From assembly GCA_010031845.1 (NCBI GenBank), contig RGYX01000038.1:1-7564 (forward strand): DNA of 7,564 nt, in the 5' to 3' direction. This stretch comes from Verrucomicrobiota bacterium. Its GTDB lineage: Bacteria > Verrucomicrobiota > Verrucomicrobiia > Methylacidiphilales > Verrucolacustridaceae. The notes beneath the pieces were generated by a model, which worked only from the letters and a program-made list of their open reading frames with translations, was not told the DNA's origin and ran no database searches. The stretch's first letter is position 1, and every line of letters starts with the position of its first letter. Below, piece after piece: positions 1-5,031 of the stretch. The position numbers were made by a program, and so were the translations under genes.

Positions 1-18
1 GAAACCTCCGGAGGTTTC
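1..18. repeat. Perfect 18-bp palindrome
   Basis: GAAACCTCCGGAGGTTTC reads the same on both strands with no central spacer. It lies inside the partial secreted-protein gene, where it encodes E-T-S-G-G-F, and may simply be a coding coincidence. The palindrome could extend no further, or could be part of a larger structure cut by the window edge. Confidence 0.6.
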
Positions 19-276
19 GCGAAACACCAGGGTTAACGCCAAACGACTGTCTCCGGGAGGCGGCCGGAGCAACGCCCGCCAGGAATAGGTTTTCCAGCCC
101 GCCTGGCCCGAGACCGGCCCAAACCAGACCGGTTGGGAATCCTGCGGGTGGCGCGCATCCCACACGGCGGGCGGAATTCCCCTGCCGGGAGGAGCCTCGG
201 CCGTGCCGATGGAACCCGCCCAAAGCAGAAAAAAGAGCCAGCCCATGCGGGCCAGACGATGCGTCCATTTCTTCAC
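1..276 (-). CDS. Secreted protein of unknown function, N-terminal part (runs off left edge)
   Basis: On the minus strand the frame is open from a stop at 331-333 down to base 1, and it begins with a clear signal peptide. From the GTG at 276-274 the protein starts M-K-K-W-T-H-R-L-A-R, followed by a hydrophobic stretch of about 14 residues (GWLFFLLWAGSIG) and a likely cleavage site after T-A-E-A (residue 28). This points to export across the inner membrane. The visible mature part, about 64 residues, is rich in Trp and Pro and ends at the window edge. I recognise no domain in it. Other in-frame starts are TTG 285, GTG 282 and ATG 246. None has a good ribosome binding site; 276 was chosen because it gives a normal basic n-region, and ATG 246 would lose it. 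The gene follows the pilC-like gene by 98 bases on the same strand, so a role with the pilus/secretion machine is possible but not shown. Confidence 0.72.
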   Translation of the reverse strand, partial: MKKWTHRLARMGWLFFLLWAGSIGTAEAPPGRGIPPAVWDARHPQDSQPVWFGPVSGQAGWKTYSWRALLRPPPGDSRLALTLVFRETSGGF

Positions 277-374
277 GTCCACCAATTTGGCAAGAGGACG
301 GAAATTTGGCGGATCGGGAGCGCACCTTGCTCACGCACCCCGTCAACAACCCACGAAGGAACGAGAACAACTTA
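277..374. other. Intergenic gap between pilC-like gene and secreted-protein gene
   Basis: These 98 bases separate the TAA stop of the platform-protein gene (375-377) from the chosen start of the next minus-strand gene. I see no stem followed by a T-run that would be an intrinsic terminator. A TTGAC-like hexamer occurs on the minus strand near 345-350, but no convincing -10 box follows at normal spacing. Read-through from the upstream operon into the downstream gene is therefore plausible. Confidence 0.5.
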
Positions 375-1610
375 TTAGAGACTTTTCCTCATTCCGGACA
401 TGGCGTCGAAGATGCTGGTGATGATCGAATAAACCACCGCCCCCACCACCAGGGCGATGATCACAATGATCACCGGTTGAATCAGGGCGGTAATCCGCTG
501 GATTTTCCGATCCATGTCCTTTTCAAATCGGGCCCCCGCTTTGTCGAGCGACTTGGCCAATTCCCCCGTCTGCTCCCCCACCGCCACCAAATCGAGAAAC
601 ATGTCCGAGAATCCTCCCACCTGCCGGAGCGCCCGGCTGAGGGAGTAGCCCTCGGAAACCTGCTCCGAAGCCTGCTCCAGCTTGCCCCGGTAGTAGGTGT
701 TGGGCGTCGATTGCGAGACCAGTTTCATCGCCTGCATCAGGGTCACCCCGTTGGCCAGCAGGTTGGCCAAGGTCTGGCTGAACTGGGCGTAGAAAGAAGC
801 CTCCAAAACGGGGCCGGCGATGGGAATTTTGCTTCTGGCCTGATCCCACCAAACCCGGCCGGCCGGTTTCTGGATCATCTGCCAAAACGCCAGGCCCCCC
901 ATGGCCAGCATGACCAGCACCATCCACCCCCAGTGCACCAGGAAGTTGCTCGTCCAGAGGAGCAACTTGGTCACGATCGGCATGGTCTGCGGGGATTTGC
1001 TGAACAACGTCTCCAACTGGGGAACCAACACCACCACAAAGAGCACCATCAACAAAATTCCGGCTCCGGTGACAAACATCGGATAAATGAGCGCCTGAAT
1101 CACCCGGGCCTTCAGATCATTCAGTTTTTTCAGATAGAGAACTTGCCGCTGCAGGATGTCCTTCAAGGCACCGCTCACTTCCCCCGCTGCCACCAGGTTG
1201 CAGTAGAGGTCGGAAAAACTCGCCGAAGCGTTCTTCAGGGCCCGCGAAAGACTCGTCCCCTCCCGAACCTGGGTGCGCAGGCTGTGGGCCACCGTCTTCA
1301 AGGCGGATGCCTCGGATCTCTGCTCCATCATTTTCAGGGCGCCCTCGAGTTGCAGCCCCGCATCGAGGAGATCCCCCAGTTCCTCGGTGAACGAAATGAT
1401 CTGATTTTCCGTCATGGCTTGGGCCACCGTCAGGGTCGCGCCCTCCGGCAGGGCCCTCGCGCCCGCTTCCGCTCCCTCCTGATGGAGCCGCAAAGGTTGC
1501 AACTTCAGCCGGCTGAGATGGGCCAAGGCCTCCTGCCGGCTTTTGGCCTCCAACACTCCCTTGGTCCGGCCACCGCCGGCGGCCAAGGCCTCGTAGCTGA
1601 ACTGCGGCAT
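375..1610 (-). CDS. pilC: Type IV pilus / type II secretion inner-membrane platform protein (PilC/GspF family)
   Basis: At 411 residues this is the normal full length for the family. It is the polytopic inner-membrane protein on which the assembly ATPase acts to push pilin or pseudopilin subunits into the growing fibre. Two T2SF domains are visible, at about residues 70-196 and 273-397. Each carries the repeated family motif around a G-E-x-(S/T)-G core: AAGEVSGAL (141-149) and AVGEQTGEL (343-351). Three membrane segments fit the usual topology, near 174-197, 223-244 and 375-400, with the long first cytoplasmic region N-terminal. The N-terminus (PQFSYEALAAGG, then G-x-L-E-A-x-S) is the typical family opening. 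The ATG lies one base after the TAG stop of the ATPase gene, so the two are almost certainly co-translated. The sequence cannot decide between PilC and GspF, because no pilin, PilT or secretin gene is visible; the symbol is given for the family. Confidence 0.93.
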   Translation of the reverse strand: MPQFSYEALAAGGGRTKGVLEAKSRQEALAHLSRLKLQPLRLHQEGAEAGARALPEGATLTVAQAMTENQIISFTEELGDLLDAGLQLEGALKMMEQRSEASALKTVAHSLRTQVREGTSLSRALKNASASFSDLYCNLVAAGEVSGALKDILQRQVLYLKKLNDLKARVIQALIYPMFVTGAGILLMVLFVVVLVPQLETLFSKSPQTMPIVTKLLLWTSNFLVHWGWMVLVMLAMGGLAFWQMIQKPAGRVWWDQARSKIPIAGPVLEASFYAQFSQTLANLLANGVTLMQAMKLVSQSTPNTYYRGKLEQASEQVSEGYSLSRALRQVGGFSDMFLDLVAVGEQTGELAKSLDKAGARFEKDMDRKIQRITALIQPVIIVIIALVVGAVVYSIITSIFDAMSGMRKSL

Positions 1611-1611
1611 C

Positions 1612-3318
1612 CTAATGTCCCGTGGCCGAGGCCTCGACCGCCGTCACCCGCACGACCTCCTCGATCGTCGTGGTTCCCTCCGCCACCTTGTCCCAACCGT
1701 CCTCCCGCAAACTGGTCATTCCCTGGGATCGGGCCATTTCGCGGATCACCGCGTTCGATTCACGCCGAGTGATCAGCTCCTGGATCTGCGGGGAAACCAG
1801 GCAAATTTCATAAATCGCCCGCCGGCCCTGATATCCGGTCTGACGGCAGCGATCGCATCCCACGGCCCGGTGGGCCGTGGCCGCCTTCTCCAGCGGGATC
1901 CCCACCTTATGGCAATACTCATCGGAATACTTGCCCGGCTCGCAGCACCACGGGCAAAGCACCCGAACCAGCCGTTGGGCCAGAAAGGCCCGCACGGACG
2001 TTCCCACCAGAAAAGGCTCCACCCCCATGTCGACCAACCGGGTGATGCCTCCGATGGCATCGTTGGTGTGCAGGGTGGAAAAAACCAGATGCCCCGTCAG
2101 GGCGGCTTGGATGGCGATCTTGATCGTTTCACTGTCCCGCATCTCTCCCACCATGACCACGTTGGGATCGCCGCGAAGAATGCTCCGTAATCCGGTGGCG
2201 AACGTCAGGTTGATCTCCGGCTTCACCGCGATCTGAACCACGCCGGGCAACTTGTTTTCCACCGGATCCTCGATGGTGACGATCCGGCGGTCCTTGGTAT
2301 TGAGGGAGGCCAAAAACGTGTAGAGCGTGGTCGATTTTCCGGATCCGGTCGGTCCCGTGATCAGCACAATTCCGTTGGGCAGGGCCAGCAGGCCCCGCAC
2401 TTTTTGCTCGTTCACCGCACTCAGACCCAGCTGGGCAAAATCATACCGCTGCTGACCGAGAAGTCGCAGGCTGACCGATTCCCCCGTGACCGAGGGGATG
2501 GTGGCCACGCGGACGTCGATGGGTCGCCCCTCGAACTCCAAATTGATTCGTCCGTCCTGGGGCAAACGTCGTTCCGCAATATCCAAATGCGCCATGATCT
2601 TGATGCGGGAGATGAGGGAGGCTTGGAAAAGCTTGATCTGGGGAGGGACCGGAATGTTTCGCAACACCCCGTCGATCCGATAACGGACCTGCAGATCATC
2701 TTCCAAAGGTTCAATGTGGATATCCGTGGCCCGCTCCTGCAGGGCTTCCCGGATGATCTGGTTCACAAACTTGATCACGGAGGCTTCGGAATCATCCCCG
2801 TCGAGAATGGTCGTCTCCTGCTCGAGATCACTGGGAGGAGGCAGGTCCCCGCGACCTTCCAAAATTTCATCAAAAGTTTCCGCCCCCACGCCGTAGCCGC
2901 TGCGCAGTCCGTCCAAAACCGCCCGCCGGGGAGCCAACATCCACTGGGTCTCTCCTTCCCAGAATCCGGCCAGCGCCTGACGCGCCAGATGATCAAACGG
3001 GTCGAAACAGAGCACGGGCAACGGACCCCCCTCCTCCGGCGTCACCGGCAGAAGGCGGTGACGCAGCGCGATCCGGGCGGGAAACTTGTCGCGCATCGGG
3101 GCAGGAATCGGGGGAATTTCCCCCGGCCAAACCGGCAGACCGATCGTCTCGCCCAGTTTTTGCGCGAAAACCTTCTCATCCACCTGCCCGGTCTCCAGCA
3201 GGGCGTTGACCATCGACCTCTGCTCCTGGGAAGCCTCCTGCACCGCCTTTTGACAGGCCACCAGATCCTTGGCACCCGACTGCTCCGCCAACTCGACCAG
3301 GGCCTCCGGCAAACTCAT
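1612..3318 (-). CDS. pilB: Type IV pilus / type II secretion assembly ATPase (PilB/GspE family)
   Basis: A cytoplasmic hexameric ATPase that powers fibre extension or secretion, 568 residues, normal for the family. Residues 1-150 form the N-terminal T2SSE/MshEN-type domain, and a linker leads to the ATPase from about 165. Visible motifs are the Asp box RYRIDGVL (212-219), RLPQDGR (251-257), Walker A GPTGSGKST (322-330), Walker B LRGDPNVVMVGEMRD (381-395) and the His box HLVFSTLHTNDA (410-421). The zinc site is intact, with C455-x-x-C458 and C488-x-x-C491 followed by the conserved R-x-T-G-Y-x-G-R. The catalytic segment reads GEMRD where GEIRD is commoner, a conservative change. All catalytic parts appear present, so it should be active. 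The presence of a zinc tetracysteine and an N-terminal domain argues for an extension ATPase and against a PilT-type retraction ATPase. The ATG overlaps the aminopeptidase stop (ATGA), and AAGGTG lies 8 bases upstream as a ribosome binding site. Confidence 0.95.
   Translation of the reverse strand: MSLPEALVELAEQSGAKDLVACQKAVQEASQEQRSMVNALLETGQVDEKVFAQKLGETIGLPVWPGEIPPIPAPMRDKFPARIALRHRLLPVTPEEGGPLPVLCFDPFDHLARQALAGFWEGETQWMLAPRRAVLDGLRSGYGVGAETFDEILEGRGDLPPPSDLEQETTILDGDDSEASVIKFVNQIIREALQERATDIHIEPLEDDLQVRYRIDGVLRNIPVPPQIKLFQASLISRIKIMAHLDIAERRLPQDGRINLEFEGRPIDVRVATIPSVTGESVSLRLLGQQRYDFAQLGLSAVNEQKVRGLLALPNGIVLITGPTGSGKSTTLYTFLASLNTKDRRIVTIEDPVENKLPGVVQIAVKPEINLTFATGLRSILRGDPNVVMVGEMRDSETIKIAIQAALTGHLVFSTLHTNDAIGGITRLVDMGVEPFLVGTSVRAFLAQRLVRVLCPWCCEPGKYSDEYCHKVGIPLEKAATAHRAVGCDRCRQTGYQGRRAIYEICLVSPQIQELITRRESNAVIREMARSQGMTSLREDGWDKVAEGTTTIEEVVRVTAVEASATGH
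1860..1880. repeat. Strong intragenic inverted repeat (9-bp stem, 3-nt loop)
   Basis: The arms CCACGGCCC (1860-1868) and GGGCCGTGG (1872-1880) are perfectly complementary, with GGT between them on the plus strand. It lies inside the pilB-like gene, encoding the stretch just before the second CxxC pair of the zinc site. The stem is nearly all G:C pairs, so the mRNA hairpin should be stable. There is no T-run after it on the minus strand, so it is not an intrinsic terminator. Confidence 0.6.
3315..3318 (-). other. ATGA stop/start overlap: aminopeptidase and pilB-like ATPase
   Basis: The TGA stop of the aminopeptidase (3317-3315) shares two bases with the ATG of the ATPase (3318-3316). This arrangement usually means translational coupling. 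With the single base between the ATPase stop (1612-1614) and the platform-protein ATG (1608-1610), it makes the three genes one transcription unit. Confidence 0.85.
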
Positions 3319-4448
3319 AACGCCAGCACCTTCCCCAGTTTTTCCGGATTCAACCCCGACAGATCCTTGGTCACAAACCGCCCATCCTCCCGGATCAGCT
3401 TGCCGTCAAAAAAGATCCGGCCTCCCCCATGGGCCCGGTCCTGCAGATTCACCAGATCCCAATGGATCTGGGAGCGGTTGCCGTTATCCGCCACCTCGTA
3501 GGCTTGGCCGGGTGTGAAGTGAAAGGAACCGGCAATCTTCTCATCAAACAGGATGTCCCGGATCGGACGGGTCAGCCGTGGGTTCAAACCCAGCGAAAAT
3601 TCCCCGATGTAACGGGCCCCCTCGTCGCTGGAAAAGATTTCCTCCAGCTGGCGACTTTTGTCGCCGGCCTTGGCCTCGATGATCCTCCCTTGGGAGAAAC
3701 GCAGCCGAACATTGTCAAACGGAACGCCCCGGTAGATGGCCGGGGCATTGAACGTGACCTGCCCCTCCACGCTATGGCGGACCGGCGCCGTGAAGACCTC
3801 CCCGTCGGGAATGTTCCTCTCCCCCACACAGGGAATCACGCCAATCCCCTTGATCGAGAAACGCAGATCCGTACCCGGGCCCGTGATGTGAACCCGGTCC
3901 GTCCTCCGCATCCGGTTCACCAGGGGTTTCACCGCCCCGGCCATCTTGCGGTAATCCAGGGTGCAGACCTGAAAAAAGAGCTCCTCAAAAGCTTCCGTGC
4001 TCATGCCCGCGGCCTGGGCCATCGAGGGGCTGGGCCAGCGCAACACCACCCAGCGGGTGTGGTTGACCCGGCGGTCGGAAAAAGGCCGCATAATTTTGCC
4101 GGCCCGTTTTTGCTGCGCCATCGGAACATCACTGGACTCAAAGCTGTTTCGGGCTCCCCGCAGTCCGATATAGGCCTGCATGGCCTGGATGCGGGCCAGG
4201 TCATGTTTCAGGGAGAACTTTAGACCTGCCTCTGTGGCACCCCGGGCCAACTCCCGGGAAATTCGGCCGGCGTGCAGGTGAACAAACGGCTCGGCTCCCC
4301 GTTCCCGCACCGCCCGGATCAGCTCGATGACAAAATCCTCAGGAATCTCGGCGGCATCGATCCAGACCCGCGGGCCAGGGGGCGGTACGAAGCCTCCTTC
4401 ACGGAGAACTTTTCCCCCGCCCGCGCCGGGCGTAAATTGATGGGGCAT
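3315..4448 (-). CDS. Aminopeptidase, M29 metallopeptidase family (AmpS/PepS/aminopeptidase T-like)
   Basis: A predicted cytoplasmic dimetal aminopeptidase that removes N-terminal residues from peptides. The metal site can be read in order: E217 in NIPDGEVFTAP, E283 in IGEFSLGLNP, the D-E pair at 302-303, H310 in GSFHFTPG, and H329 and D331 in IHWDLV. The probable catalytic Tyr is Y317, seven residues after H310 as in the family. GPGTDLRFS (190-198) is another family signature. At 377 residues it is about 30 shorter than the usual ~410; by eye the shortening lies in the N-terminal half, before E217, and the catalytic half looks complete. The first 26 residues are rich in Gly and Pro where a helix is common. 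The ATG at 4448 is the most upstream start before a stop at 4470-4472, has no clear ribosome binding site, and overlaps the start of the divergent gene. Its stop overlaps the ATPase start. No signal peptide is seen. Confidence 0.9.
   Translation of the reverse strand: MPHQFTPGAGGGKVLREGGFVPPPGPRVWIDAAEIPEDFVIELIRAVRERGAEPFVHLHAGRISRELARGATEAGLKFSLKHDLARIQAMQAYIGLRGARNSFESSDVPMAQQKRAGKIMRPFSDRRVNHTRWVVLRWPSPSMAQAAGMSTEAFEELFFQVCTLDYRKMAGAVKPLVNRMRRTDRVHITGPGTDLRFSIKGIGVIPCVGERNIPDGEVFTAPVRHSVEGQVTFNAPAIYRGVPFDNVRLRFSQGRIIEAKAGDKSRQLEEIFSSDEGARYIGEFSLGLNPRLTRPIRDILFDEKIAGSFHFTPGQAYEVADNGNRSQIHWDLVNLQDRAHGGGRIFFDGKLIREDGRFVTKDLSGLNPEKLGKVLAL
4433..4438 (+). promoter_or_regulatory. Possible -10 element for the plus-strand secreted-protein gene
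   Basis: TAAATT lies nine bases before the ATG at 4447, in an otherwise very GC-rich stretch that includes a small inverted repeat (CGCCC/GGGCG). If it is a real -10 box, the transcript would start almost at the ATG and be nearly leaderless. No good -35 box is visible at normal spacing, so this is a weak inference. Any promoter for this gene must in any case lie inside the aminopeptidase coding sequence. Confidence 0.2.
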
Positions 4449-4449
4449 G
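4446..4449. other. CATG: overlapping divergent start codons
   Basis: The self-complementary tetramer CATG contains the plus-strand ATG (4447-4449) of the secreted-protein gene and the minus-strand ATG (4448-4446) of the aminopeptidase. If both starts are right, there is no intergenic space, and each gene's promoter and 5' leader must lie in the other's coding sequence. The aminopeptidase start is less certain than the other because no ribosome binding site is seen, but no other upstream start exists in its frame. Confidence 0.6.
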
Positions 4450-5031
4450 AAACACCATGACTCTAAGTTTCAACCACTCCGCCCCTTTGGCAAGCTGACC
4501 GCTCGGCTTGTTGTGGGTCTTTTGATGCCGTGGGTTGCCGTGGCAGCGGAACCGACCACCCTTACCGGCCAAGCCACCATTCAGTTGAAGAACGCCAGCT
4601 CCCCGCAAAACCTCGGGGGCATGGACCTTGTCCTCGCCCCCCCTTCCCTCATCCCTGAAATTCGCCGGATCAGGATGGAAACCTGGCGAACGGATGGCTT
4701 GGCCATCAAGCGGAATGCCAACGGGGAGGAGGAGCCGGTCGGCGTGCAGATCGATTTCGCCGACGGATACAAAAACCTGGATCTGAAAGCCATGAGCCAA
4801 GCCGCCGCCAACGCCGCCTCGGCCCGGACCCAAACCGGCACGAACGGGGCCTTCACCTTCTCCAACACGCCTCCGGGGAAATATGCCCTCTATGGCCAAT
4901 ACAAAAGCCGTTACGCGGTCGCCTACTGGCTGTTGGAGGTGGAGCTTTCAGGCGGAAAAACCAACTCATTGAACCTTTCGGAAACCAACGCCGCCGAGGT
5001 CTTTAACCGCTTCGAGAAAAAAACCCGTTAA
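4447..5031 (+). CDS. Predicted secreted protein with carboxypeptidase-regulatory-like (transthyretin-like) region
   Basis: A 194-residue protein not recognised as any named family, and the only plus-strand gene in the window. A signal peptide is visible: basic n-region to R20, hydrophobic core at about 21-31 (LVVGLLMPWVA), cleavage after the A-V-A-A at 31-34. The mature part opens with a strand-like segment (TTLTGQATIQLKNA), has a charged middle region including NGEEEP and an Ala-rich stretch at about 115-127, and then T-G-T-N-G-A-F-T-F-S-N-T-P-P-G-K-Y-A-L-Y (130-149). The pattern T-x-x-N-G-x-F-x-F-x-x-x-P-P-G-x-Y is typical of carboxypeptidase-regulatory-like beta-sandwich domains on secreted proteins. 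It is probably periplasmic or cell-surface, perhaps binding or structural; no catalytic motif is seen. The start is fixed by the signal peptide; a later ATG at residue 27 would destroy it. Both ends overlap the neighbouring opposite-strand genes. Confidence 0.83.
   Translation: MKHHDSKFQPLRPFGKLTARLVVGLLMPWVAVAAEPTTLTGQATIQLKNASSPQNLGGMDLVLAPPSLIPEIRRIRMETWRTDGLAIKRNANGEEEPVGVQIDFADGYKNLDLKAMSQAAANAASARTQTGTNGAFTFSNTPPGKYALYGQYKSRYAVAYWLLEVELSGGKTNSLNLSETNAAEVFNRFEKKTR
5028..5031. other. TTAA: overlapping convergent stop codons
   Basis: The palindrome TTAA contains the TAA stop of the plus-strand secreted-protein gene (5029-5031) and the TAA stop of the minus-strand ABC exporter (5030-5028). 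There is no space between the two genes for a terminator, so their transcripts must overlap at the 3' ends or stop within the opposite coding sequence. Confidence 0.9.

Noticed and set aside
306..1772. Long plus-strand open frame of 488 codons opposite the pilC-like gene
   Set aside because: It is the shadow of the platform-protein gene and runs into pilB. Its translation is His-, Pro-, Gln- and Arg-rich with no domain, while the minus strand gives a full-length PilC/GspF protein with all its motifs. Long antisense frames are expected at this GC content.
2404..3501. Plus-strand open frame of 365 codons opposite the pilB-like gene
   Set aside because: The translation has low-complexity, basic composition and no motif, and it crosses the junction of two well-supported minus-strand genes. 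Treated as a shadow.
4418..4432. CGCCC/GGGCG inverted repeat before the plus-strand gene as an operator or terminator
   Set aside because: It is only a 5-bp stem in very GC-rich coding sequence, with no T-run and no second copy.
4399..4899. Minus-strand open frame of 166 codons opposite the secreted-protein gene
   Set aside because: It is Gly/Arg-rich with no signal or motif and overlaps the start of the aminopeptidase. The plus strand has a clear signal peptide and a recognisable domain pattern.
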